Assembly (NCBI RefSeq): GCF_030546755.1
Contig: NZ_JAUOPE010000008.1
Coordinates: 62,001 to 126,000, forward strand
DNA: 64,000 nucleotides
Direction of reading: 5' to 3'
DNA from: Colwellia sp. 1_MG-2023
Lineage (GTDB): Bacteria > Pseudomonadota > Gammaproteobacteria > Enterobacterales > Alteromonadaceae
The position numbers and the translations under genes are program-made. The notes beneath the pieces are model-generated. The model worked only from the letters and a program-made list of their open reading frames with translations, searched no databases and was not told the origin of the DNA. This document shows positions 7,834 through 17,807 of this stretch, one piece after another; the first letter of the stretch is position 1; every line of letters starts with the position of its first letter.

Positions 7834-8739
7834 TTACTCGATACATCTTTTCATTAATTCTTGATGAAATATTTCTTTTAACAAGGTGATTTCATTCGTT
7901 CTTATATAGTTAGGTCGAATGATTAACGCAATAGTTCGATGCGGACCAGGTTCATTAAGATGCACCGCTCTAAGTTCAGACTCATTATAAATTAACTGAT
8001 CAAGCGCCATTTGCGGCACTAGCGTACTGCCGAGTTTTCCCGCAACCATTTGAATTAATGTGTGTAAGCTTGCAGAATCAAAATCGGAGTCTTGCTTTTT
8101 ATTTTGTAAGCTACACGCAGCCAAAGCATGATCTTTTAAACAATGGCCATCTTTAAGTAGCATCAGCTTTTCAACTGCTAGCTCTTCACTGGTAATTTCT
8201 TGAAGCTGGCTAGGACACTCATCTTTATGGCTCACCCAATAAAAATCTTCCTGCCAAAATTCAAAACTCATTAAACCATCAATTGAAAAAGGTAACGCTA
8301 AAATTGCTGCATCTATGTCGCCATTTCTAACCATATCAACCAAAACATGAGATTGTTCTTCTAATATCTTCAATTTAAACTCAGGATAAGTTTTACGCAT
8401 TTCAGGTAAAACTTTCGGCAACAAATATGGCCCAATAGTTGGAATAACACCAAGGGTCATGGCATTAGAAAAAGGCTGTTGATCTATGCTTGCCAGTTGT
8501 AATAATTCATCAACTTCTAACTTTACCCGTTTTGCTTTATTAAGAATTACCGAACCTTTGGTTGTTACCAGAACCTTTTTATTATTACGCTCAAAGATTG
8601 TCACGCCTAATTGTTTTTCTAGTTCATGAATTGCAGTACTTAACGCTGACTGAGAAACATTGCTGGCTTCAGCAGCCTTTTTAAAATGTAAGGTTTTTTC
8701 AACGGCCAGTGCATATTGCAGCTGTTTTAATGAAATCAT
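7834..8739 (-). CDS. oxyR: Peroxide-sensing LysR regulator OxyR
   Basis: This LysR-type transcription factor is oxidised by hydrogen peroxide and then activates defence genes. The 301-residue protein has the N-terminal winged helix-turn-helix (residues 1-60, with FKKAAEASNVSQSALS). The ligand domain carries the redox pair C200 and C209 in GHCLKDHALAAC, matching C199 and C208 of E. coli OxyR. A G-rich ribosome site (GGGGGAAT) precedes the ATG. It is transcribed away from ahpC across a 229-bp shared regulatory region, which supports direct control of ahpCF and autoregulation. The assignment rests on the cysteines and the context and is strong. Confidence 0.94.
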   Translation of the reverse strand: MISLKQLQYALAVEKTLHFKKAAEASNVSQSALSTAIHELEKQLGVTIFERNNKKVLVTTKGSVILNKAKRVKLEVDELLQLASIDQQPFSNAMTLGVIPTIGPYLLPKVLPEMRKTYPEFKLKILEEQSHVLVDMVRNGDIDAAILALPFSIDGLMSFEFWQEDFYWVSHKDECPSQLQEITSEELAVEKLMLLKDGHCLKDHALAACSLQNKKQDSDFDSASLHTLIQMVAGKLGSTLVPQMALDQLIYNESELRAVHLNEPGPHRTIALIIRPNYIRTNEITLLKEIFHQELMKRCIE

Positions 8740-8862
8740 AATATTCCCCCATTGGCATGTGTTTTATATCAGCGTTATTTTAAGCGCAAAGTAAAGTAAA
8801 GTATCAAACTATGCTAGCACAGTAATTCTGTTTTACTGAACATAAAATTCAATTTAATCAAA

Positions 8863-8891
8863 TTTACCAATCACAACCTTCACTTTACTAT
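8863..8891 (+). promoter_or_regulatory. Putative ahpC promoter
   Basis: A -35-like TTTACC (8863-8868) and a -10-like TACTAT (8886-8891) are separated by 17 bp, with the ahpC start codon 78 bp further on. An OxyR dimer would be expected just upstream of the -35. I could not find a clean four-part ATAG/CTAT OxyR operator, so the regulatory site is not placed. A 6-bp inverted repeat, GAAAGC/GCTTTC (8901-8918), follows in the leader. Confidence 0.45.
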
Positions 8892-8968
8892 ACCTCCATC
8901 GAAAGCAAACAAGCTTTCAATACTTAAAACTTAACAAGACATTTTTTTAAACTAGAGAGGAAATACTC

Positions 8969-9532
8969 ATGGCACAGATAGGCAAATTAATCCCAGAATT
9001 TAAAGCACAAGCGTTTCACAATGGTGAGTTTGTTGAAGTTACATCGGAAAGTGTGAAAGGAAAATGGTCAATTTTCTTATTCTATCCTGCTGACTTTACG
9101 TTTGTTTGTCCGACTGAATTAGAAGATATGGCAAACCAATACGCAGAATTACAAGAGCTAGGTGTTGAAGTTTATGCTGTATCAACAGACACCCACTTTT
9201 CACATAAAGCTTGGCATGATTCGTCAGAGGCAATTGGCAAAATTAAATTCCCAATGATTGGCGACCAAACTGGCAACATTACACGCGGTTTTGACGTAAT
9301 GATTGAAGAAGACCACATGGCTCATCGCGGTACTTTCTTAGCAGATCCTGACGGTGTAATCCAAGTTGCTCACATTCACGCAGGTGGTATTGGCCGTAGC
9401 GCTAAAGACATGGTTCGTAATGTTAAAGCAGCACAATATGTTCGTGAAAACGACGGTGAAGTTTGTCCTGCCGCTTGGGAGCAAGGTGAAGCAACATTAA
9501 CACCTAGTTTAGACTTGGTTGGCAAAATCTAA
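8969..9532 (+). CDS. ahpC: Alkyl hydroperoxide reductase subunit C (peroxiredoxin)
   Basis: This typical 2-Cys peroxiredoxin reduces hydrogen peroxide and organic peroxides in the cytoplasm. The 187-residue length equals that of E. coli AhpC. The peroxidatic cysteine is C47 in [18 protein letters not shown] and the resolving cysteine is C166 in EVCPAAW. A good ribosome site (AGAGGAAATACTC) precedes the ATG. It heads an operon with ahpF and is divergent from oxyR. A hairpin with a T run follows and probably makes ahpC transcripts more abundant than ahpF. The C-terminal tail after C166 contains the region that makes such enzymes sensitive to overoxidation. Confidence 0.98.
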   Translation: MAQIGKLIPEFKAQAFHNGEFVEVTSESVKGKWSIFLFYPADFTFVCPTELEDMANQYAELQELGVEVYAVSTDTHFSHKAWHDSSEAIGKIKFPMIGDQTGNITRGFDVMIEEDHMAHRGTFLADPDGVIQVAHIHAGGIGRSAKDMVRNVKAAQYVRENDGEVCPAAWEQGEATLTPSLDLVGKI

Positions 9533-9587
9533 GCGCTAACTACCAATTGAACGTTATAGCAATTGCTATATCACTCTCCAAAGTACT

Positions 9588-9622
9588 GGCGAGAACAGGA
9601 AGCCCCTTTTCTCGCCTTTTTT
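9588..9622 (+). terminator. Partial terminator between ahpC and ahpF
   Basis: A perfect 8-bp stem, GGCGAGAA (9588-9595) with TTCTCGCC (9609-9616), is followed by six T residues. It lies between ahpC and ahpF, whose start is only 37 bp downstream with no clear new promoter. It therefore probably acts as an attenuator that lowers ahpF expression relative to ahpC. Confidence 0.8.
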
Positions 9623-9658
9623 ATCCATAGTTCACTAGACGATAAAGGCGGAAATACT

Positions 9659-11224
9659 ATGTTAAATAACGATATTTTAAACGCATTAACAACATATACT
9701 CAAAATATGACTAACAAGGTGACGCTAGTTTTACAAACTGGTGAACACGAAAAACGAGCAGAATTAGTTAAATTTCTCACTCAATTAACTTCAGTATCAG
9801 ACAACTTAACCTTAGTTGAACGAGATGAAAATTTACGTAGTCCTATTACTTTTTATTTAGAAGTTGACGAAAAAAATAATGGTATTCACTTTTCAGGTAT
9901 TCCCAGTGGGCATGAGTTTAATTCGTTAGTACTAGCAATATTACATTCTTCAGGTACTGAGCATAAACTCGATCAAACCTTGAGTAATATGGTGGCAAAA
10001 ATAAATGAGCCTTTACACTTTGAAGTGTTTATTTCTTTAAGCTGTCATAACTGTCCTGATGTAGTGCAATCGTTAAATCAGTTTGCCTTATTAAACGATA
10101 ATATAAACAGTGAAATGATTGATGGCGGTTTATTCCAAACACTTGTTAACGAGCGCAATATTCAAGGCGTACCTAGTGTTTATTTAAATGGCGAATTGTT
10201 TGCTAACGGTAAAATCGACACGGCACAATTAGTTGATAAGTTAATTGCACGTTTTCCTTATATCCTTCAAGGCGACACTTCGGAAGCATTGCCGTTACAA
10301 GATGTTACGATTATTGGTGGTGGCCCTGCCGGCATTGCATCAGCTATTTATGCTGCGCGTAAAGGTTTGAACGTTACCATGATTGCCGATCGCATTGGCG
10401 GGCAAGTAAAAGATACAGTAGGTATTGAAAATTTAATTTCGGTACCGAAAACTACCGGCTCTGAATTAACCGGTAATATGCAAGCGCATTTAAATGATTA
10501 CGATGTCACCATTAAAGAGTTTTTACGCGTTGATCATATTGAAAAAGCAGATGCTAACAAGAATACAGCCCATAAATTACACCTTTCAAGCGGAGAAATC
10601 ATTGAAAGTAAAACGATTATTGTTGCCACTGGAGCAAAATGGCGTGAGCTAGGCGTACCAGGTGAAAAAGAAAATATCGGCTCAGGTGTTGCCTATTGTC
10701 CACATTGTGATGGTCCATTTTTCAAAGGAAAAGATGTTGCTGTCGTAGGTGGTGGAAACTCAGGCATTGAAGCTGCACTTGATTTAGCCGGCATGGTTAA
10801 TCATGTCACTGTTTTTGAATTTTTACCAAATTTAAAAGCCGATCAAGTATTGGTAGATAAAGCCGAAGCACATGAAAAAATCACTATTATCAAAAATGTC
10901 GCGACCAAAGAAGTTATTGCAGAAAATGGCAAAGTTACCGCGATTGCCTATGAAAATCGTGAAACGGGCGAAATAAAACAACAAGCCCTATCAGGTATTT
11001 TTGTACAAATAGGTTTATTACCTAATAGTGACTTTTTAAATGGTGTGGTTGAGCGTACACAATATGGCGAAGTGATTATTGATGAAAAATGTCAAACTAC
11101 AGAGCCAGGCATATTTGCCGCCGGCGATGTGACAACCGTTCCGTATAAGCAAATTGTTATCGCCATGGGAGAGGGATCAAAAGCCTCGTTATCAGCCTTT
11201 GATTATATCATTAGAGAGAGTTAA
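9659..11224 (+). CDS. ahpF: Alkyl hydroperoxide reductase subunit F
   Basis: This flavoprotein passes electrons from NADH to AhpC. I chose the ATG at 9659 (521 residues), preceded by AAGGCGG. The upstream in-frame start at 9563 would run through the terminator hairpin, and the chosen start places the N-terminal CxxC at 129 and 132, as in E. coli. Domains in order are: tandem thioredoxin-like folds (1-200) with SLSCHNCPDV; an FAD domain beginning IIGGGPAGIASAIYAARKG; the redox pair C347/C350 in AYCPHCDGPFF; an NADH domain with VVGGGNSGIEAALDLAG; and a closing GIFAAGDVT motif. It is co-transcribed with ahpC. Confidence 0.97.
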   Translation: MLNNDILNALTTYTQNMTNKVTLVLQTGEHEKRAELVKFLTQLTSVSDNLTLVERDENLRSPITFYLEVDEKNNGIHFSGIPSGHEFNSLVLAILHSSGTEHKLDQTLSNMVAKINEPLHFEVFISLSCHNCPDVVQSLNQFALLNDNINSEMIDGGLFQTLVNERNIQGVPSVYLNGELFANGKIDTAQLVDKLIARFPYILQGDTSEALPLQDVTIIGGGPAGIASAIYAARKGLNVTMIADRIGGQVKDTVGIENLISVPKTTGSELTGNMQAHLNDYDVTIKEFLRVDHIEKADANKNTAHKLHLSSGEIIESKTIIVATGAKWRELGVPGEKENIGSGVAYCPHCDGPFFKGKDVAVVGGGNSGIEAALDLAGMVNHVTVFEFLPNLKADQVLVDKAEAHEKITIIKNVATKEVIAENGKVTAIAYENRETGEIKQQALSGIFVQIGLLPNSDFLNGVVERTQYGEVIIDEKCQTTEPGIFAAGDVTTVPYKQIVIAMGEGSKASLSAFDYIIRES

Positions 11225-11294
11225 TTATATTAATTAAAGAATGTGAAAATACCATATTTGAACTCGATTAACGTTTTAAAAATGGCTAATAAAG

Positions 11295-11324
11295 AAGAGT
11301 AATAGTAATTAAACTATTACTCTT
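11295..11324. terminator. Hairpin between ahpF and the CTERM gene
   Basis: A perfect 12-bp inverted repeat, AAGAGTAATAGT with ACTATTACTCTT, surrounds a 6-base loop. It lies between two converging genes and could end transcription from both sides. No long T run follows on the plus strand, so termination may be weak. Confidence 0.6.
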
Positions 11325-11381
11325 ACTTAACTTATTCCAACAAATTTAAAGTAAAAATAGGACACTTAAAAAGCGATACTT

Positions 11382-14300
11382 TTACTTTACTAAAAGATAT
11401 TTCATTTTATTTTGTCGAATACAAACTAAACTCATTAACCCAAATAATAAGAAATAATTCACACTTCCCCCACCGTCACTAGAATCTTTACTAGTGTTAG
11501 GTGGAGTTATAATAGGAGCAGGCTCAACGCTAAATTCTAATACGCCTTGAGCACGGTTTTTCCCATCGGTGACTTCATATGTAACTGAATCATTTCCTGA
11601 ATAACCACTATTAGGAGTATATGAATAATCACCTTCACTCGTTAAAGTAAGTGTACCATTTGTAACATCTGTAATAATTGAATAAATTAGATTTTCACCA
11701 TCCACATCATGAGTTAATAATGCCCCTGAATTAGCACCATTATGACTTACATTCATGTATAAGGACTCTGCCACAGGTAAATCATCGACGCCTTCAATAT
11801 CAATAACGATGGTCCCTTGCGTGGCACCCTGTTCTACATCCGAAACTAAAACATTAAAAGTAGCTTGGCCATTAAAATTTGGATTCGGTGTAAAAGTAAA
11901 CATACCATTACTTTGAATACTTACTTGACCGTTAATTCCTGAGTCAGCAACAATAGAAAATGTAAGCGATTGGTCTTCAACATCATTTGCGATAATTTGT
12001 CCTTTAATTTGGTTATCTTCCAACCCAGTAAAATCTGCTATTTCAATAACAGGTAAATCATTCACACTTTCTATGCTGATAGATATAGTTTCGCTAACAC
12101 TAACACCATTACTATCTAAAACTTTAATTTCTACAGAATCAATACCGTAATAGTTAGGGTTGGCTAGATACTCTAACTCCCCAGAATCATTTATACTTGC
12201 CACACCATGTGAAGCCGGTGCTGTGATTGTATATGTTAGCTGATCTCCATCAATATCTAAGATATCTAACGACGCTAAAATTTTGGTATCTTCTAAAGTA
12301 CTTAAAGAGTTCACTCCAACAGTTGGCGCATCATTCACAGGTAATACTGTTACTACAATTTCTTGTTCGGTAAAATTGCCATAAACATCTTCTGCTTTAA
12401 TCGTAAACTTATCTTCGCCATTAAAATTACTAGTTGGGGTATAAATAAAACCTGAATTGAAAATTAAATCACCATTTACAGGACTCTCGACAATAGACTG
12501 GGTAATTTCATCATTATCTGGATCAATAAACATTGCGGTTATATTAATATTTTCATCTTCATTGACTTCGATAGTATTTATTGACGCTTCAGGGGCATTA
12601 TTAAACTGCATAAATTTAATAACACCAGAATAATAATCATTTATTATCAGCATATTTTCATTAAAATTTAGTTTAGTATCATAAGTCAAATCTATATTTG
12701 TTTTAGAGATAAGAACGGGTAGTAACTCATTAGAAAAATCATAAAGGTATATAGCTTCATTTGTAGCAACCACTAATTTTTCATCAATAATAAGAGCAGA
12801 AATCACTTCAGCACTAAAATTGGTTTCTATTGTTTTATGTACGATAAATTCGTTCTCGTCATTTAGAGAAGTTATTTTTATAGCAGTACTATTAATGAAA
12901 TATAAATAATTTGAATTTACAACAGTTGCATAACTATAAGGGTAGATAGGGTCTATCATCTTAATATAAGTTGGAGTGTCATCTTCCTTGTTAGAGAAGA
13001 GGTGGTATTTATAGTTTTCACATCCGTCTTTAGCGAGTAGATAATATTTATACTGAACTAAAAGCTCAGGACAAGTATTATCAGATTCAGGAAAATTAAC
13101 AACCAAAGGTGATTCATACAGTTTATAAGGGCTTGAGATATTAAGTTTTCCTAAAAAACTGCCGCTTTCGTAACTCCAACCAATATAAAATAAATATTGT
13201 TCGTCAAAAATAGAGTCGCTATTGAATCCTTGATTGATACTGCTTAATTTATTAAATCCGTCATACTTTTCAAACTCTTGAATAGAAAGATGGCTACTTC
13301 CTAAAAATAAATAATTTCCATTTAAAGGAGTAATACTACGTATTGTGGTGTTACTTGATTTTTTTGAATTCCAAGTAATATTGTTCGGCTTACTAATATC
13401 TAGAGATACAAGAGAATCATTTAAAACGCTCGAGAAATAGTATGTATCATCGATAACTACTCCAGGACCTTTATAACCACCTTGATAAAATAAATGCTCT
13501 GCATTACCAATCAACATATTTTCTTCTATTGGTATTTCCGAGATACCAAAATTACTTGATACTAAGACGAGTTGCTCGTTTACTAAATCAATATCACTAA
13601 TTTCTATCGAATAACTACTATTCTCTGCATTAGAAAAATCAACTTCTGAACTTTTAGTAACATTATTAATTGTGTCAATACTGTATGATGAAAATAAATT
13701 AAGTGATTGAGACCAAAGGGTATTATCAAAATATTCAAACCTATTTGAGCCCCATGTGTAATAATCTGAAAAATTGTCTTCTATAACTATGCCATTATCA
13801 TTTAACAATAAAGTTTTTAATTTGCTATTAGGATTAATAATTATCCTATTTTTATCGATAGCTGTCGCATGATTAAAATATAGGTCTTGCGTATTATAAA
13901 TATAACTATTATTTAGCTCATAAGTACTTTCATCATATCGCTCAATTAAAAAATGCCATTCATCAATATCGCGATTGTAATAGTTACCAATAAAAATAAT
14001 ATTATCATCAACAACAAATAGCATTTTTGAATCAAGTGATTCCAAGCTCTCTTTAGCAACTTGAATCACATTTATAATTTCAAAGTCATCATTAATATAA
14101 TCAATAATAAATATTTGTTTACCACTTACGATGTATATTTTATCTCTAACATACATATTATCTCTATCTGCATAAAAACCGTCATTTAAATTAATAGAAA
14201 ATTCTAACGTAAAGTCGGTTATGTCATTTTTACTAAATATAGAAAATTTACTAGCGGTAACAATAACTAAGTATTCATTAAATTTCTCAATAACTTGAAT

Positions 14301-14558
14301 ATTTGAATTATTTCCTTCGCTCAGAGAAAACCTTTCTATAAGTGAAGCTTCCCCCTCTTTTGTTGGATCGATAACATCGATACGATTTGAGTTGTGAGTC
14401 GAAACATAGTAATAACCACTTAATTTTACCATGTGTTTATAAGACGCAGAGCCCCATTCCCCGTAAGGGATTAATTTTGACTCTTGCGCTGAGATTAAAT
14501 TTGAGACAAGTAAAAAAGTTGCAGAAAGCAACAGTAATAGAAAATATTTCACAAACAT
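11382..14558 (-). CDS. Secreted propeller/cadherin-like protein with GlyGly-CTERM tail
   Basis: A 1058-residue exported protein. It has a signal peptide (residues 1-24, ending at SAQ). A long N-terminal part of about 630 residues has recurring short beta segments that suggest a propeller. Four tandem cadherin/Ig-like domains follow (about 640-1010), each with a PxxNFNG-type turn and a D-x-D or NDAP linker. The C-terminus has a DGGGSVNYFLLFGL segment, a hydrophobic stretch and basic residues, the layout of a GlyGly-CTERM tail that is cut by rhombosortase. A further seven or so residues follow the usual basic end. It is probably a surface or secreted adhesion or binding protein. The ligand is unknown, and no sortase is in the window. 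Confidence 0.75.
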   Translation of the reverse strand: MFVKYFLLLLLSATFLLVSNLISAQESKLIPYGEWGSASYKHMVKLSGYYYVSTHNSNRIDVIDPTKEGEASLIERFSLSEGNNSNIQVIEKFNEYLVIVTASKFSIFSKNDITDFTLEFSINLNDGFYADRDNMYVRDKIYIVSGKQIFIIDYINDDFEIINVIQVAKESLESLDSKMLFVVDDNIIFIGNYYNRDIDEWHFLIERYDESTYELNNSYIYNTQDLYFNHATAIDKNRIIINPNSKLKTLLLNDNGIVIEDNFSDYYTWGSNRFEYFDNTLWSQSLNLFSSYSIDTINNVTKSSEVDFSNAENSSYSIEISDIDLVNEQLVLVSSNFGISEIPIEENMLIGNAEHLFYQGGYKGPGVVIDDTYYFSSVLNDSLVSLDISKPNNITWNSKKSSNTTIRSITPLNGNYLFLGSSHLSIQEFEKYDGFNKLSSINQGFNSDSIFDEQYLFYIGWSYESGSFLGKLNISSPYKLYESPLVVNFPESDNTCPELLVQYKYYLLAKDGCENYKYHLFSNKEDDTPTYIKMIDPIYPYSYATVVNSNYLYFINSTAIKITSLNDENEFIVHKTIETNFSAEVISALIIDEKLVVATNEAIYLYDFSNELLPVLISKTNIDLTYDTKLNFNENMLIINDYYSGVIKFMQFNNAPEASINTIEVNEDENINITAMFIDPDNDEITQSIVESPVNGDLIFNSGFIYTPTSNFNGEDKFTIKAEDVYGNFTEQEIVVTVLPVNDAPTVGVNSLSTLEDTKILASLDILDIDGDQLTYTITAPASHGVASINDSGELEYLANPNYYGIDSVEIKVLDSNGVSVSETISISIESVNDLPVIEIADFTGLEDNQIKGQIIANDVEDQSLTFSIVADSGINGQVSIQSNGMFTFTPNPNFNGQATFNVLVSDVEQGATQGTIVIDIEGVDDLPVAESLYMNVSHNGANSGALLTHDVDGENLIYSIITDVTNGTLTLTSEGDYSYTPNSGYSGNDSVTYEVTDGKNRAQGVLEFSVEPAPIITPPNTSKDSSDGGGSVNYFLLFGLMSLVCIRQNKMKYLLVK

Positions 14559-14929
14559 TCCTTTGTATTATTTATTTTTATAATTATTCGATTCCGAAAA
14601 GATATTACATTTTATTAACAATCGTGTCACGAAGATAATCTTTATTATTTCTCCTTTGATTCTCTACTTGAGTAACAACGATAGGTTAAGTGAAATTGAC
14701 GACTTGATTAGAACAAATGTGAAGTTTTATTCTGCCTATATTTGTAAGTAATTTGATTAATTCAATTTAGAATAGCAAATGTAGCAAATTACTTATTACA
14801 GTAGAAATGTATTTAAAAGCCACTATCCTGACCATTTAGGTGCTCATTCATTTATAAATGAAAAAAGGGTAATAACATCGCTGTTATTACCCTTTTCAAA
14901 TCAATTTATAATTTATTTTTTAACGCAAA
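14559..14929. other. Intergenic region between the CTERM gene and fdx
   Basis: This 371-bp stretch carries the upstream region of the CTERM-protein gene on the left and the terminator of the isc operon (14861-14896) on the right. No iscX gene, which follows fdx in E. coli, is present here. No other gene or RNA was recognised. Confidence 0.5.
14861..14896 (-). terminator. Terminator of the isc operon
   Basis: An 11-bp stem pairs GGGTAATAACA (14867-14877) with TGTTATTACCC (14882-14892) around a TCGC loop. On the minus strand it is followed by six U residues and lies 34 bp after the fdx stop. On the plus strand it has only four T residues, so it acts mainly on the isc operon. Confidence 0.88.
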
Positions 14930-15268
14930 TTAGTGATTTTCAGAGACCATATTCACGGTATATTTTGGAATTTCTACCACGAGATCTTCATTAGCAACAC
15001 GCGCTTGACAGCTCAGACGAGAATCAGGCTCTAAGCCCCAGGCTTTATCTAATAAATCGTCTTCAAGTTCATCACTTTCTTCGAGTGAATCAAAGCCTTC
15101 ACGAATAATAACGTGACAAGTTGTACAGGCACATACTTTTTCACAGGCGTGCTCTAAATCAATATCATTTTTCAAGACAACATTTAATACGCTTTCACCA
15201 GTTTCAGCTTCTAATACTGCACCATCTGGACAAAGCTCTTCATGAGGTAATACTATAATCTTTGGCAT
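14930..15268 (-). CDS. fdx: ISC-type [2Fe-2S] ferredoxin
   Basis: This ferredoxin supplies electrons during iron-sulfur cluster assembly on IscU. The 112-residue protein is of the adrenodoxin type. Its cluster ligands are C42, C48 and C51 in ACEKVCACTTC and C87 in SRLSCQA, giving C-x5-C-x2-C and a distant cysteine. C46 is an additional cysteine also present in homologues. It is the last gene of the iscRSUA-hscBA-fdx operon, 56 bp after hscA, and is followed by a strong terminator. No iscX follows. Assignment is firm from sequence and position. Confidence 0.97.
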   Translation of the reverse strand: MPKIIVLPHEELCPDGAVLEAETGESVLNVVLKNDIDLEHACEKVCACTTCHVIIREGFDSLEESDELEDDLLDKAWGLEPDSRLSCQARVANEDLVVEIPKYTVNMVSENH

Positions 15269-15324
15269 CTTCTTCTCTTTAAACTTTTCTAATCTTTTAG
15301 TAAATCAATGAATGTTATTACTCG

Positions 15325-17199
15325 TTATATATCATCAACCGTTTGGCCTGATAAAGCGGTACGAATCGAAGCATCCATTCGTCTTTCCGCAAAAGCACCC
15401 GTATGATGATTTAACGTTTCAATAGTTTTCTCAATTTCATCCGCATTATCACCTTGACTCGCTTTTGCTAACGCAGAAATAGCCTCGTTAATAATAGTAA
15501 GTTCTTCTGCTGCTAATAAATGGCTATCGGCAGCTAAGGCTGATTGAATAGATTCAATCACCCTTGCCGCTTCAACTTGCTGCTCTTTCAACATACGTGC
15601 TTGCATATCTTGCGCAGCGTTTGTCATCGACGCTTTTAGCATGTTGGTGATTTCTTCTTCGGCTAAACCAAAAGAAGGTTTAACTTCAATGCTCGCTTCA
15701 ATGCCAGTAGACTTTTCCATGGCAGAAACTTCTAATAAACCATCGGCATCTACTTTAAATGTCACACGAATATGAGCAGCGCCTGCAGCCATTGCCGGAA
15801 TTCCACGTAATTCAAAACGAGCAAGTGAGCGACAATCGTCGACTAATTCGCGTTCACCTTGTAACACATGAATAGCCATCGCCGTTTGACCATCTTTGAA
15901 GGTGGTAAATTCTTGTGCTTTAGCGACAGGAATCGTGGTATTTCTTGCAATAACTTTTTCTACTAAGCCACCCATGGTTTCAAGACCAAGAGATAATGGA
16001 ATAACATCCAATAACAACATGTCACTGTCGGGCTTATTGCCCGCAAGGATATCGGCTTGAATAGCTGCACCAATCGCCACTACTTTATCAGGGTCGATTG
16101 ATGTTAAAGGTGTTTTGGCAAAGTATTTTTCAGTTTCAGTGCGCACTAAAGGCACTCTTGTTGAGCCACCAACCATAACAACTTCATTTACATCGCTAAC
16201 GGCGACTTCTGCATCTTTTAATGCACGACGACAAGCGCGAAGGGTTTTAGCAACTAAAGGCTTGATTAATTGTTCAAACTGAGTTTTGGTTACTTCACCA
16301 GACCATTGCTGTTCATTCGCTAACGTTAGGTTTAGTTGATAAGTGTCATCAGTGGTTAGTGCTTCTTTTGCTTTACAAGCCTGATCAAGTAATTGACGTT
16401 CAATCGATGTCGATAAAGGACGTTCAAGCCCAGCTTGTTCAACAATATGATCAACCAGAGCAACATCAAAATCATCGCCGCCAAGAGCAGAATCACCACC
16501 GGTAGCTAAAACTTCAAACACCCCTTTATTTAAGCGTAGAATTGAAATATCAAAAGTACCACCACCTAAATCATAAACCGCAATAATCCCTTCTTGCTGT
16601 CCTTGTTGCTCTTTATCTAACCCATACGCGACGGCAGCAGCAGTAGGCTCACTTAATAATCGTAAAACATTCACGCCTGCAAGTTTAGCCGCATCTTTGG
16701 TACTTTGACGTTGAGCATCATCGAAATAGGCTGGGACAGTGATCACAACACCCGTGAGCTCACCACCTAACGCCGCTTGCGCACGCTCAGATAATGCCTT
16801 CAAGATTTCAGCTGACACTTGAACGGGATTAATTTTTCCTGCACGCGTGACAAAACTTGGATGATTTTCATCACCACAAAAATCATAAGGTAAAGAGTGG
16901 TACTTACTTTTGATGTCCGTTAAAGAACGGCCAATAAGTCGTTTGGCAGAAACAATGGTATTTTCAGGATCAATTATCGCTAAAGCTTTGGCTTTATTAC
17001 CAACTAAAATGCCTGATTCTTGATAGCTAACTACTGAAGGAAGAATGTCTTGACCGTCACTATCGATTAATGTTTCTGGAAGGCCACTTTTCACGGTAGC
17101 GACCAATGAATTCGTGGTTCCTAAATCAATACCTACAGCAAGTCGGTGTTCATGAGGGACAGTGCTTTGACCCGGTTCTGCAATTTGTAATAACGCCAT
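15325..17199 (-). CDS. hscA: Fe-S assembly Hsp70 chaperone HscA
   Basis: This specialised Hsp70 binds the LPPVK motif of IscU and uses ATP to help transfer the new cluster to target proteins. The 624-residue length is close to E. coli HscA (616). The nucleotide-binding domain (about 1-395) has [12 protein letters not shown] near residue 23 and the phosphate-binding [15 protein letters not shown]. The substrate domain follows, with a helical lid from about residue 510. IscU of this window contains the LPPVK sequence that HscA recognises, so the pair matches. It sits 34 bp after hscB, which stimulates its ATPase. It is co-transcribed with the isc genes. Confidence 0.97.
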   Translation of the reverse strand: MALLQIAEPGQSTVPHEHRLAVGIDLGTTNSLVATVKSGLPETLIDSDGQDILPSVVSYQESGILVGNKAKALAIIDPENTIVSAKRLIGRSLTDIKSKYHSLPYDFCGDENHPSFVTRAGKINPVQVSAEILKALSERAQAALGGELTGVVITVPAYFDDAQRQSTKDAAKLAGVNVLRLLSEPTAAAVAYGLDKEQQGQQEGIIAVYDLGGGTFDISILRLNKGVFEVLATGGDSALGGDDFDVALVDHIVEQAGLERPLSTSIERQLLDQACKAKEALTTDDTYQLNLTLANEQQWSGEVTKTQFEQLIKPLVAKTLRACRRALKDAEVAVSDVNEVVMVGGSTRVPLVRTETEKYFAKTPLTSIDPDKVVAIGAAIQADILAGNKPDSDMLLLDVIPLSLGLETMGGLVEKVIARNTTIPVAKAQEFTTFKDGQTAMAIHVLQGERELVDDCRSLARFELRGIPAMAAGAAHIRVTFKVDADGLLEVSAMEKSTGIEASIEVKPSFGLAEEEITNMLKASMTNAAQDMQARMLKEQQVEAARVIESIQSALAADSHLLAAEELTIINEAISALAKASQGDNADEIEKTIETLNHHTGAFAERRMDASIRTALSGQTVDDI

Positions 17200-17233
17200 G
17201 TGGGGCTCGTAATGTCAAAAATGGATGAAAAGA

Positions 17234-17761
17234 TTAATCGTCAAATAATTGATCTTCTAAACGATCTAATTCTAGGTGAAGTTTTTGATAAAACTTTAGT
17301 TTTCGTAAATTTTCGCAAGCGTCTTTATTGGCGCTTTCTGTATTTTCTTCTAGTGATGCTTGCATCGCTTTAAATAGTTGTTGAAATTCAGTATCTAAAA
17401 CTTGATTAGCTTCAAAAACAGCGGCATCGATATCATCAGAAAATTTTATCTCTGCTAACATTTCACGAAGTTCCATTTGGCGCATCAAAAACATATTATC
17501 ACTAAAAGTCATTTGCTCACTTGGTAATTCAACACCGCGTAAGCTTAATATATATTCTGCGCGTTTAATGGGATTTTTTAGCGTCTCATAAGCATCATTT
17601 ACTGCGGTCGATTTTTTTACGGCAAGCATTTGATCTTGACTTGAGCCATGGGTGAAGCGATCAGGGTGCACACTTTTTTGAATCGCTTGAAAACGTTCCG
17701 ATAACTTTTTTAAATCAAGGGTAAACGAAATATCTAGGCCAAAAATTTCAAAATAGTTCAC
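17234..17761 (-). CDS. hscB: Fe-S assembly J-protein HscB
   Basis: This co-chaperone brings IscU to HscA and stimulates its ATPase. The 175-residue protein begins with a J domain (about residues 1-75) containing the HPD motif in SVHPDRFTHG. A C-terminal helical domain binds IscU. The length is near that of E. coli HscB (171). It lies between iscA and hscA in the standard order and is transcribed with them. The start ATG is the only good in-frame choice, and the protein begins with MNYFEIFGL, as homologues do. Confidence 0.96.
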   Translation of the reverse strand: MNYFEIFGLDISFTLDLKKLSERFQAIQKSVHPDRFTHGSSQDQMLAVKKSTAVNDAYETLKNPIKRAEYILSLRGVELPSEQMTFSDNMFLMRQMELREMLAEIKFSDDIDAAVFEANQVLDTEFQQLFKAMQASLEENTESANKDACENLRKLKFYQKLHLELDRLEDQLFDD

Positions 17762-17807
17762 AACTAAAACCTACTAAGACAACTGAGACAATTTTTGCTG
17801 GCGGCGA

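Noticed and set aside
8740-8968. An OxyR operator in the oxyR-ahpC gap
   Set aside because: I searched for the four-part ATAG/CTAT pattern and found no clean match, so no site is placed although control by OxyR is likely.
9563-9658. An upstream extension of ahpF to an ATG at 9563
   Set aside because: The extra 32 codons run through a terminator hairpin and do not resemble any AhpF. The ATG at 9659 has AAGGCGG and puts the CxxC at 129 and 132 as in E. coli.
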